A stretch of 46,577 bases of DNA, from positions 1-46,577 of the forward strand of contig NZ_LXYO01000009.1 in assembly GCF_001650915.1 (NCBI RefSeq), read 5' to 3'. Position numbers and translations under genes: made by a program. The DNA comes from Marinobacter sp. EhC06. GTDB taxonomy: Bacteria; Pseudomonadota; Gammaproteobacteria; Pseudomonadales; Oleiphilaceae. Under the pieces are notes generated by a model, which saw only the letters and a list, made by a program, of their open reading frames with translations, was not told the DNA's origin and ran no database searches. This document shows positions 34,106 through 40,723 of the stretch, in pieces. The first letter of the stretch is position 1; every line of letters begins with the position of its first letter.

Positions 34106-35455
34106 TCACACCTCAAAGACGGGCGCAAAGCCACCTCCCGGCGTTCGAAAGTTGGTGGCCTGGCCCTGGTACACACGGGCAGCGGCAAGCAGATGTTGCC
34201 CGGCATAGGTGTACAAACGGATATCGACCTTTCTGGTGGTGACCGTGCCATCCACTCTCAGGGTGCGTTCTCCGGCGGGAACGAAGTTCTGCGCGATGTA
34301 ATCACCCTTCAGGATCTCTTCGAAAACGCGGCGGGTTAGTTTTTCGCCCCGATAGACGCCCTTGCTGCCATGGCCCGCTACCGGTTTGAAAAACAGTTTA
34401 CGCCGGTTGCTCCACAACTCCGCCTCATCACTTGCTGAAACCAGCCGGGTCTTCGGTACAGCTCTATCCAGAAATCCTGCCTCGGTTTCACTCAGGCCCC
34501 AGTCGCGCAGGGTTTGGGCATCAGATAGCAGGATCAGGTTCCGTTTGTCGGCCATCAGCGCATGGGCGCGTGGATTGGGCGTGACGACCGCCGCGCCGTC
34601 GAGGTAGGCGCGCCTCAGCGCCCCAAGAGCCGGGGCCTCCAAGGCAAAATCCACCAGGCGGTTGTACACCATGTCGATAGGCTTGCCGTGGGCGCTCAGA
34701 GCGCCATCAACATACTCAAGCTCCGATGGGTCGAGGATCAAGGTCTCAATGCCTCTGGCCTGGAATAACTGCTGGGCCAGTTGGAATTCCGGGAACATAA
34801 ACTGGGATTCAGGGGCATCGTCCACAATGGCCAGGCAACCGGGCGTCGAGTCGCCACCTTGCCGTTGCCACTCCTGCTGGAACATGGCAAACACCGCGTC
34901 CTCGAACCCATCCAGTGCACGGTTGGTGCCAGCGGTCTGCTGGGACGGGTCACAGCATCGGTGTTGAGCCCGGGCCAATACCGTGTTCAGAAATGCGCCG
35001 CCGGCGTTGGTGTTGATTTCGATCAGCTGAGGTCCGTTTTCGCCCAGGTGGAAGTCGTAGCCCATGAAGGCCCCGATGGGGCCTGGGTCAAAACCGGCGA
35101 TGTCCGGCGCCCAGGACAGAGCTCTTTCCTTATAGGGCGGAAGCTCGGCTGCGAATTCGATCGCCTGAACAATCCGTTTCATCGTCGCGATGTCCGCTTG
35201 GGGAACGAAAACCGGTGTGTTTGAAAAGAGATGAAGGAGTTCAGGAGTGGTCGGCAGCTCGTTCCCAATGCCTGAAAACTGCTTCCGGAGGCTGTCAGTG
35301 AGCGCTTTTCGGTCAAGAGTGATGCAGTAACACTGCCGGTTGAGCTGGTCGGCGTGGGTTTTGGTTGTTCGCTGGTTTTCCTGGGGCACGTCTTGCATTG
35401 GGTGTCCATGGTCATTGTGAATCGTTCCACCTTGATTCTGGTCAAACGGATGCAT
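34106..35455 (-). CDS. ATP-grasp ligase, glutathione-synthetase-like
   Basis: A protein of about 449 residues with an ATP-grasp fold. GYDFHLGENGPQLIEINTNAGG is the substrate/ATP block, and KLFFKPVAGHGSKGVYRG carries the lysines that grip ATP; ending ALTDSLRKQF and a ARAQHRCCDP Cys pair are also visible. Family members join an amino group to a carboxylate with ATP, for example in glutathione synthesis. The ATP-binding block lies in the C-terminal half, as in circularly permuted or glutathionylspermidine-type enzymes. I use ATG 35455; TTG 35464 is also possible. It is the only long gene in the island on the opposite strand in this position, and a TTCAG box starts 15 bp upstream of it, pointing away. 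Confidence 0.75.
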   Translation of the reverse strand: MHPFDQNQGGTIHNDHGHPMQDVPQENQRTTKTHADQLNRQCYCITLDRKALTDSLRKQFSGIGNELPTTPELLHLFSNTPVFVPQADIATMKRIVQAIEFAAELPPYKERALSWAPDIAGFDPGPIGAFMGYDFHLGENGPQLIEINTNAGGAFLNTVLARAQHRCCDPSQQTAGTNRALDGFEDAVFAMFQQEWQRQGGDSTPGCLAIVDDAPESQFMFPEFQLAQQLFQARGIETLILDPSELEYVDGALSAHGKPIDMVYNRLVDFALEAPALGALRRAYLDGAAVVTPNPRAHALMADKRNLILLSDAQTLRDWGLSETEAGFLDRAVPKTRLVSASDEAELWSNRRKLFFKPVAGHGSKGVYRGEKLTRRVFEEILKGDYIAQNFVPAGERTLRVDGTVTTRKVDIRLYTYAGQHLLAAARVYQGQATNFRTPGGGFAPVFEV

Positions 35456-35469
35456 GTTTCGCAACTGTT

Positions 35470-35485
35470 TTCAGGCCTGTTTCAG
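35470..35485 (+). promoter_or_regulatory. TTCAG-N6-TTCAG box upstream of the beta-propeller operon
   Basis: TTCAG-GCCTGT-TTCAG, 102 bp before the start codon at 35587. It also lies immediately upstream of the divergent ATP-grasp gene and might influence it. Confidence 0.6.
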
Positions 35486-35586
35486 CTTGGTGTGATGGAC
35501 TGCCAAGTAATGACCATGCCTGTTCGGGATCTTGCTTACCGGGCGAGGAAATCTTACTGAAACCCTCTGACCAAAAAGGGCACGCT

Positions 35587-36657
35587 ATGAAACATTCGTT
35601 GCGCAAGAAGTGGATTGCTGGAATTACGGCCAGTGTCGCTATGAGTTTTTCGCTGATGGTGGCCGCAGACACGAACCGGGCATTTGTTCCCATGGGCACG
35701 GCGGATGCCGTCGGCGTTATTGATCTGGAAAACCGCAAGGTGACTTCGTCCATTGGCGGCACACTGAATACCCACGGTTCGGCACTGACCCCGGATGGCC
35801 GGCATCTGGTGGTGGGTAGTTTGTCGGCGCATGATCGTCAGGAGCCGGTTAGTCGCCCCGAAGGCGTTTCAGAAGATGAACACGCCGCTCATCATGGGGG
35901 CGGGAAGTCTACTGAATTGGAAGCAGGGAGTACCGGGCTGCTCTATTTGGTGAACACGGCCACAAAGACGATTGACCGCAAACTGGAAGTGCCGGGGCCG
36001 GTGCACCATGTGCTGGTGACTTCCAACGGTCGCTATGCCGTTTCCACGCATCCTGCCAGTGGCAGTATCAGCGTTGTGGATCTGGATTCCGGTCAGTTGG
36101 TCAAAACTGTGGCGACGGGGCCGGCCCCCAACTATCTGGTGCAAACCGACGACGGCCAATCCCTTCTGGTCAGCAATACCGGTAATGGCACGGTCAGCGA
36201 AGTGGATGCCGAGCACTGGTTCGTCGAGCGCAATTTGCGAGTTGACGGCAACCCAGAGCATATGGTGCTTGCCCCCGGCAACCAGCGGCTCTACGTGAAT
36301 GATGCTGCATCCGGCCAGGTTCTTGTCCTTGAGCTTGCCAAAGGCGCGGTGGCGAACCGGTACGAGGTTGGGGAGGCGCCCCATGGCGTTGGCTTGAGCG
36401 CAGATGGCCAGACCCTCTATGCCACCAGCCAGGGCGGCAACCAGGTGGTCCGGATTGAGCTAGCCAGCGGCGCCCGCCACACCAGGCCGCTGGCTCCTGC
36501 GCCCTATCATCTTGCGGTCTCTCCCTACGATGGCCAGCTACTGGTGACCAGTCGGGCAGAGAACAAGCTTTGGGTGCTCGACCCGGAATCCCTCGATGTG
36601 GTTGATGAGATCGCGCTGAGAGGCATAGGCCATCAGATATCCCTTGAGGCCCATTAG
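35587..36657 (+). CDS. Secreted beta-propeller (YVTN-type) protein
   Basis: A 356-residue periplasmic protein. A signal peptide (cleavage near VAA-D, residue 27) is followed by repeated blades of the YVTN/NHL style: VGVIDLENRKVTSSIGG, ISVVDLDSGQLVKTV, VLVLELAKGAVANRY and LWVLDPESLDVVDEI. A His-rich insert, DEHAAHHGGG (near residue 98-108), may bind metal. Such propellers are found with nitrite reductase or surface proteins and serve as scaffolds or redox subunits; no heme motif is seen here. It starts 102 bp behind a TTCAG box and heads a unit with DUF2933, a methyltransferase and a cytochrome c. Confidence 0.88.
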   Translation: MKHSLRKKWIAGITASVAMSFSLMVAADTNRAFVPMGTADAVGVIDLENRKVTSSIGGTLNTHGSALTPDGRHLVVGSLSAHDRQEPVSRPEGVSEDEHAAHHGGGKSTELEAGSTGLLYLVNTATKTIDRKLEVPGPVHHVLVTSNGRYAVSTHPASGSISVVDLDSGQLVKTVATGPAPNYLVQTDDGQSLLVSNTGNGTVSEVDAEHWFVERNLRVDGNPEHMVLAPGNQRLYVNDAASGQVLVLELAKGAVANRYEVGEAPHGVGLSADGQTLYATSQGGNQVVRIELASGARHTRPLAPAPYHLAVSPYDGQLLVTSRAENKLWVLDPESLDVVDEIALRGIGHQISLEAH

Positions 36658-36698
36658 TACCCTGTTCTGACACTGGCTTTTTCGCAAAGGAACCGCTC

Positions 36699-36938
36699 AT
36701 GGATCGACGCTTTAAAATTACCTTGGCAATGTTTGCCGTTATCGCACTGGTTTTACTCTGGGGAGAACACAAGGTTCATCTGCTTGGCGCCTTGCCCTGG
36801 CTGATACTGCTTGCTTGTCCGCTGATCCATATTTTTATGCACGGAGGGCACGGAGGGCACGGAGGGCATGGAGAACATGGAGGACATAACCACCAGGCAG
36901 AGCAACCGGGAAAGAGTGGAGAGCAGCGTGATGACTGA
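36699..36938 (+). CDS. DUF2933 small membrane protein with His-rich tail
   Basis: A 79-residue protein with two hydrophobic segments and a His/Gly-rich C-terminal tail of the pattern G-G-H repeated (about residues 49-63). This matches DUF2933, a family found in metal-resistance clusters. The tail could hold copper at the membrane. It lies 41 bp after the propeller gene and its last 8 bp overlap the next start codon. The tail is encoded by five consecutive 9-bp units (36843-36887), which may vary in number. Confidence 0.88.
   Translation: MDRRFKITLAMFAVIALVLLWGEHKVHLLGALPWLILLACPLIHIFMHGGHGGHGGHGEHGGHNHQAEQPGKSGEQRDD
36843..36887 (+). repeat. Five 9-bp coding repeats
   Basis: The units read GGAGGGCAC twice, GGAGGGCAT, GGAGAACAT and GGAGGACAT. 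Each encodes Gly-Gly-His or Gly-Glu-His in frame, inside the DUF2933 gene. The near-identity of the first three at DNA level suggests recent duplication by slippage. Confidence 0.8.
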
Positions 36939-37596
36939 TGGTGCATCGGATTATGGCCTTTGGAGCCTGGTGGTGCTGAATTCGGCGATTTTCATATTCT
37001 TCGCCTTCAGTTTTTTCAAACCGCAGACCCGCCGGGACTGGCGTTCGTTTGGTGCCTTCAGCGCGTTTCTGGTGGCACTGTTCACCGAGATGTACGGGTT
37101 CCCGCTGACGCTCTACTTCCTCTCCGGCTGGCTGCAGAGCCAGTATCCCGACGTGAACTGGTTGGCTCACGACAGTGGCCACTTGCTGGAAATGCTGTTT
37201 GGTTGGAAGGGTTCCCCACACTTTGGGCCGTTTCATCTCTTGAGCACAGTGTTTATTGGCCTCGGGTTTTATCTGATTGCGGCTGGCTGGCGTACCCTGT
37301 ATGCCGCGCAAAAGGCAGGGCAGTTGGCCACAACCGGCCTGTATGCCCACGTTCGCCACCCCCAGTATTCCGGCTTCGTGCTCATCATGTTCGGTTTTCT
37401 GCTGCAGTGGCCAACGCTGCTGACGCTGGCCATGTTCCCGGTGCTGGTGTGGATGTACTCGCGCCTGTCTATTCACGAGGAGCGTGAAACAGAAAAAGCG
37501 TTCGGCTCCGATTGGCGGGCCTATGCAGCCAGAACTCCCCGTTTTATTCCGCAATTGAGGAATTTGAGGCGCAAGGAAATCGAGGAACAAGAATGA
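36931..37596 (+). CDS. Isoprenylcysteine-carboxyl-methyltransferase-like membrane protein
   Basis: A 221-residue membrane protein with about five helices. The C-terminal half has the ICMT/PEMT signature: TTGLYAHVRHPQYSGFVLI, then a hydrophobic helix and HEERETEKAFGSDWRAYAAR, the SAM-binding part. Substrates of bacterial members include lipids and small thiols; in metal clusters the role is unknown. I start at ATG 36931, which overlaps the DUF2933 stop by 8 bp and has GGAG upstream; the frame is open further to 36868. The last bases overlap the cytochrome gene (ATGA). Confidence 0.87.
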   Translation: MTDGASDYGLWSLVVLNSAIFIFFAFSFFKPQTRRDWRSFGAFSAFLVALFTEMYGFPLTLYFLSGWLQSQYPDVNWLAHDSGHLLEMLFGWKGSPHFGPFHLLSTVFIGLGFYLIAAGWRTLYAAQKAGQLATTGLYAHVRHPQYSGFVLIMFGFLLQWPTLLTLAMFPVLVWMYSRLSIHEERETEKAFGSDWRAYAARTPRFIPQLRNLRRKEIEEQE

Positions 37597-38015
37597 TGCA
37601 TGGGGCAACTATCTCAGTAGGCGTTCTTGCAGTCGCACTAATCAGCGGCTGCGGTAAACAGACGGTGGATGACCGCTGGTACACACAGGCTGAGGTCGAG
37701 CGCGGCGCAGTGGTGTTCGACGACAACTGCGCAAGCTGCCATGGCGGCAATGCCCAAGGCGCTTTCAATTGGAAAAAGACTCTGAAGGATGGCTCTTACC
37801 CGCCGCCACCGCTCAACGGAACAGGTCATGCCTGGCACCATTCCTTCGACACGCTGATGGGTACAATTAGTCAAGGTGGCGCCCCCATGGGTGGGAAAAT
37901 GCCGGCCTTCGCAGACGAGCTCTCCAGGGACGATCAAAAAGCCGCTATCGCCTATTTCCAGAGCAAATGGGACAAGCGGATCTATGAGGCATGGTCTGAA
38001 AGGAGTGGGCTCTGA
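37593..38015 (+). CDS. c-type cytochrome lipoprotein
   Basis: A 140-residue exported single-heme cytochrome. A lipoprotein signal ends in LISGC (Cys20), so it is anchored to a membrane. The heme motif is Cys46-Ala-Ser-Cys49-His50, and the methionine in GGKMPAF is the probable second axial ligand. The fold is that of short class I cytochromes. I start at ATG 37593, which overlaps the methyltransferase stop by 4 bp; a longer upstream frame has no signal peptide. Together with the propeller it may pass electrons from periplasmic Cu(I) oxidation or another redox step to the respiratory chain; this is inference. Confidence 0.92.
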   Translation: MMHGATISVGVLAVALISGCGKQTVDDRWYTQAEVERGAVVFDDNCASCHGGNAQGAFNWKKTLKDGSYPPPPLNGTGHAWHHSFDTLMGTISQGGAPMGGKMPAFADELSRDDQKAAIAYFQSKWDKRIYEAWSERSGL

Positions 38016-38056
38016 TTTCTCTGGGTAATCAGACGATTAACTCAAGGAGGCAGTGT

Positions 38057-38393
38057 ATGAAATGCTTATGGGTGGTGGCTTTTCTAAGTGTTTTTCCGGG
38101 CAGTGCGCTGGGTGGTGCGCCCTCGGCGGAATCATTGATTGAGGGGATGGAGGGCACCCTGTGGTCGGACAGCAACCACGGCCGTTTCACCATGCGTATC
38201 GAAACCGAATTCTGGACCTGGAGGCCTGGATGGTTCGGCAGGTTTAAGATGGAATTATAGCGAGTTATTGTCGGTAGTCACATGGACAGGCACAGGGGTA
38301 CTTCCTCTTGCACAATGGGTTTTCTTGCCACTGATAACGGTCCTGGTTGTCAAATGGATGTTTCTTGGATGGTTGACTCTGAGAGCCAAATGA
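38057..38393 (+). pseudogene. Broken small secreted-protein gene
   Basis: A frame with a signal peptide (MKCLWVVAFLSVFPGSALG) and a very good AAGGAGG ribosome site starts at 38057. It continues with EGTLWSDSNHGRFTMRIETE, like the beginning of a FixH/YtkA-type periplasmic domain, and stops at 38260 after only 67 residues. The adjacent frame stays open to 38393 and encodes a hydrophobic segment (WVFLPLITVLVVKWMFLGWL). Either a frameshift near 38245 split one gene, or a deletion joined two fragments. It follows the cytochrome gene after 41 bp and may once have belonged to the same unit. Confidence 0.45.
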
Positions 38394-38448
38394 AGAAGCG
38401 CCGTGGAAGTGAAATAAAGTATCTTCTGGATGTTAAAAATTGAATAAA

Positions 38449-38481
38449 TAGTCGACTGTCGTTCTAAGAGACAGTCGACTA
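38449..38481. terminator. Bidirectional terminator hairpin
   Basis: TAGTCGACTGTC (38449-38460) and GACAGTCGACTA (38470-38481) are perfect 12-bp complements around 9 nt. The plus-strand tail is CTGATTTTG and the minus-strand tail is rich in T. It lies between a plus-strand unit and a minus-strand gene that converge here. Confidence 0.75.
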
Positions 38482-38510
38482 CTGATTTTGCTCTGACTTT
38501 CTGGAATTAT

Positions 38511-38750
38511 TTAAGTATGATTGTGATGTGCATTTCTACCTGATCTTATTTCTTGTTGATTGATATTTGACCCCTTCATATCTTTTTGAGATTGCATGTA
38601 TTTCATACAGGTCATCATTCTGGTTTTCGTGTCGACTGTTTTGTTCGGGTAAGTGCGCGCTTCATTAATCCGATCGGCCAATCCTGAATTGGCAGTGGCC
38701 ATGGTAGAAAATAAAGTGGCAGCTGCGGCAGCGATAATGATTTTTTTCAT
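38511..38750 (-). CDS. Small secreted protein, uncharacterised
   Basis: A 79-residue protein with a clear signal peptide (MKKIIIAAAAATLFSTMATA). The mature part is polar and helical, with TRMMTCMKYMQSQKDMKG (Met- and Cys-containing) and a His-rich end (HHNH). It has an AAGGAGAG ribosome site. It resembles no family I know. Its neighbour at 38900 is also a short exported Met-rich protein, and three TTCAG half-sites lie about 37-52 bp upstream of its start. A periplasmic copper-binding role is plausible but not shown. Confidence 0.75.
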   Translation of the reverse strand: MKKIIIAAAAATLFSTMATANSGLADRINEARTYPNKTVDTKTRMMTCMKYMQSQKDMKGSNINQQEIRSGRNAHHNHT

Positions 38751-38786
38751 GATGCTCTCCTTAATTGCCTTAAACCGTTCAATAAA

Positions 38787-38802
38787 TTCAGTTCAGTTTC
38801 AG
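38787..38802 (+). promoter_or_regulatory. TTCAG-N6-TTCAG box with an extra half-site
   Basis: TTCAG occurs at 38787, 38792 and 38798; the first and third are 11 bp apart, as in the other boxes. Its orientation is plus, away from the small secreted gene that starts at 38750 and towards a short gene-free stretch that ends in a terminator. Confidence 0.5.
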
Positions 38803-38819
38803 TTTTCTGTGATTTACTT

Positions 38820-38919
38820 GAGCGTGATCAGGACGTCGACTGCTCGAAGCCCGAGCCAGCCGACGCTTGCGTCTCCACGAGTTGACTTTGCCGCAGGAAT
38901 TACCCTGCGGTATTTTTTT
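38820..38919 (+). ncRNA. Candidate small RNA between box and terminator
   Basis: No protein gene fits this plus-strand stretch. It begins behind a plus-oriented TTCAG box (38787-38802) and ends with the hairpin CCGCAGG-N6-CCTGCGG followed by a run of seven T. The last part overlaps the 3' end of the small secreted protein gene on the other strand, so a transcript could act in antisense. No good -10 hexamer is visible, which is why confidence is low. Confidence 0.25.
38891..38919 (+). terminator. Rho-independent terminator, plus strand
   Basis: CCGCAGG (38891-38897) pairs with CCTGCGG (38904-38910), followed by TATTTTTTT. It faces a minus-strand gene whose stop codon lies in the loop. The minus strand has no T-run on its exit side, so termination is expected only for plus-strand transcripts. 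Confidence 0.65.
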
Positions 38920-39184
38920 GCCTTTGTTTCAGAGCGTTGTGATAAGCCCGGCCTTCTTCCGTCATCATTTGCACGCGAGCCTCAAAGCCCCCTTCGGACA
39001 TCGCATTACGTGTCATGTCTCTGTGCAAGCGCTGCATCTCTTCATTCTTAAGTATTTCTTCAATGGATGATTTGTCCATCATTTGGCTGTGCATGGCCCT
39101 CATGTCCTTATTGTCTGACATGTTGCCGGCGAGTACGGACGTTGAAACAGTAACTGCTGCTGCAAATATAAGTAAATTTTTCAT
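38900..39184 (-). CDS. Small secreted Met-rich protein, uncharacterised
   Basis: A 94-residue exported protein. The signal peptide is MKNLLIFAAAVTVSTSVLA. The mature part is helical and charged, with MSDNKDMRAMHSQMMDKSS, LHRDMTRNAMSEGGF and VQMMTEEGRAYHNALKQR, giving nine Met and three His in 75 residues. It has a strong AGGAGGTG ribosome site and a TTCAG box 47 bp upstream pointing at it. I know no family for it. The Met and His content and the box suggest a copper-inducible periplasmic copper buffer. Confidence 0.8.
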   Translation of the reverse strand: MKNLLIFAAAVTVSTSVLAGNMSDNKDMRAMHSQMMDKSSIEEILKNEEMQRLHRDMTRNAMSEGGFEARVQMMTEEGRAYHNALKQRQKNTAG

Positions 39185-39230
39185 TCTTACACCTCCTAGT
39201 TGGTTGGTGAGTTAATTAAAGCATCGGTTT

Positions 39231-39246
39231 CTGAATTGATCCTGAA
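39231..39246 (-). promoter_or_regulatory. TTCAG-N6-TTCAG box facing the small Met-rich gene
   Basis: On the minus strand TTCAG-GATCAA-TTCAG, 47 bp upstream of the start at 39184. A TTTAAT -10-like hexamer follows ten bases later on the same strand. Confidence 0.65.
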
Positions 39247-39332
39247 AGAAACAAGAAAATTTAAAATAAAGTAATTTTTTCAGGAATAACAGTATCTTGA
39301 TATAAATCAAATTGCGCATTTTCGTTCTGCAA

Positions 39333-39348
39333 TTCAGTTTGGTTTCAG
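39333..39348 (+). promoter_or_regulatory. TTCAG-N6-TTCAG box facing cusCBA
   Basis: TTCAG-TTTGGT-TTCAG, 51 bp upstream of the TTG start of cusC, with a TATAAG -10-like hexamer 8 bases downstream. It overlaps the -35 position, as expected for an OmpR-type activator. Confidence 0.7.
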
Positions 39349-39398
39349 ATAAGCGCTATAAGATTGCGATTCAGAAACATTTCAATGGAGATATAACG

Positions 39399-40718
39399 TT
39401 GTCATTTCTTCCTCACCTTATAAAGCCGGCCTTTCTCGGTGCTCTGGTTTTGACCAGTTTGCCCGCTTGGACGGCAACCAGACTTGAGTTAACCGGCGCG
39501 ATTGATGCGGCCATCGAGAACGATCCGTGGCTGCGTCAGAGTGTGCAGATGCAAGATGCTCTGTTGGAAGAAGCTGTTGCCGATGGGGCACTCCCGGACC
39601 CCCGGATGACGCTTGGTGCCGCGAATTTGCCCACGGATACTTTCGATACCGGACAGGAGGCAATGACTCAGGCCACCATTGGATTTACCCAGCAAATTCC
39701 GCGAGGTGATAGCCGTCAGCTGGCCAGTGAAAAAAAGCAGGAAATGGCAGGCGTTCAGCCTTTTCGGCGCGAGAACCGCCGGGCGCAGGTCATGGAATCG
39801 GTAGCGCATCTCTGGCTTGAGGTCTGGCGAACCCAGCAAAGCATCGAACTGATTGAAGATAATCGTGCTCTGTTTCAGCAGTTAGAGGATGTCGCCGAGG
39901 CCGGGTATACCTCAGCAAGCATAGGTTCCAGGCAGCAGGATGTAATCCGTGCCTCGCTGGAACTGACGCGACTTGAGGACCGGCTGACGGTGCTGCATTT
40001 GCAACAGGCATCGAACCGCGAGGCGCTGGCAGAGTGGATAGGCCCGGACCAAGCCAAGCTGGCTGTCAGTAAAGATGTACCCAACGAGTTGCTGAGAGTG
40101 TTTCCTCTGGGCTGGGCTGAAACATCCGCAGAGGCACTGATCCGTCATCCGTCAATCCGCGCGACTGATCAGTTGATTGATGCCCAGAGTGTTGACGTTG
40201 ACCTGGCTCGCCAGGCCTACAAGCCGGAATGGTCAGTATCTGCACAATATGGATACAGGGAGCGGGCACCAAACGGTCAGGACAGGGCCGACCTGTTTTC
40301 TGTAGGCATTGGCTTTGATCTCCCGATCTTTACAGGCAACCGGCAGGATCGAAAACTGAATGCATCAGTGGCGCGACTGGAGGCGGCAAAAACAGAACGT
40401 ATTTTGCAGATCCGGGGACTTCAGGCCAAAGCCCGTGCGGCCGTGGCCCGGATCGAACGACTGGATGACCGCATAGAGCTCTATGAACAGACCCTGCTGC
40501 CGCAAATGGAGGCGCAGGCAAGCGCAGCATTGACTGCTTACAACAACGATGACGGCGACTTCGCCGAAGCGGTACGAGCGCGAATTGCAGAGCTTAATAC
40601 CCAGGTTGAATTGATACAGATGATGGCCGAGCGGGCCAAGAATCTGGCGAGTTTCCGTTATCTGACGTCCGACACTTCCGACATACCTTCCTTTTCACTG
40701 AATCGTTACCAGGACTGA
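39399..40718 (+). CDS. cusC: Outer-membrane efflux channel (CusC/TolC family)
   Basis: A protein of about 439 residues forming the outer-membrane channel of a Cus-type pump. A signal peptide (cleavage near TA-T) is followed by two outer-membrane-efflux repeats of long coiled helices, for example WLEVWRTQQSIELIEDNRAL and LDDRIELYEQTLLPQMEAQA. Unlike E. coli CusC, no lipobox cysteine is seen. I start at the TTG at 39399 because GGAG lies 8 bases before it and the signal peptide begins there; the longer frame from 39312 would start with TTG too but would cover the TTCAG box. The cusB start follows after 5 bp. Confidence 0.88.
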   Translation: MSFLPHLIKPAFLGALVLTSLPAWTATRLELTGAIDAAIENDPWLRQSVQMQDALLEEAVADGALPDPRMTLGAANLPTDTFDTGQEAMTQATIGFTQQIPRGDSRQLASEKKQEMAGVQPFRRENRRAQVMESVAHLWLEVWRTQQSIELIEDNRALFQQLEDVAEAGYTSASIGSRQQDVIRASLELTRLEDRLTVLHLQQASNREALAEWIGPDQAKLAVSKDVPNELLRVFPLGWAETSAEALIRHPSIRATDQLIDAQSVDVDLARQAYKPEWSVSAQYGYRERAPNGQDRADLFSVGIGFDLPIFTGNRQDRKLNASVARLEAAKTERILQIRGLQAKARAAVARIERLDDRIELYEQTLLPQMEAQASAALTAYNNDDGDFAEAVRARIAELNTQVELIQMMAERAKNLASFRYLTSDTSDIPSFSLNRYQD

Positions 40719-40723
40719 CCATC

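Noticed and set aside
36835..37608. Minus-strand open frame of 257 codons
   Set aside because: It covers the methyltransferase and DUF2933 genes in antisense and has no recognisable domain.
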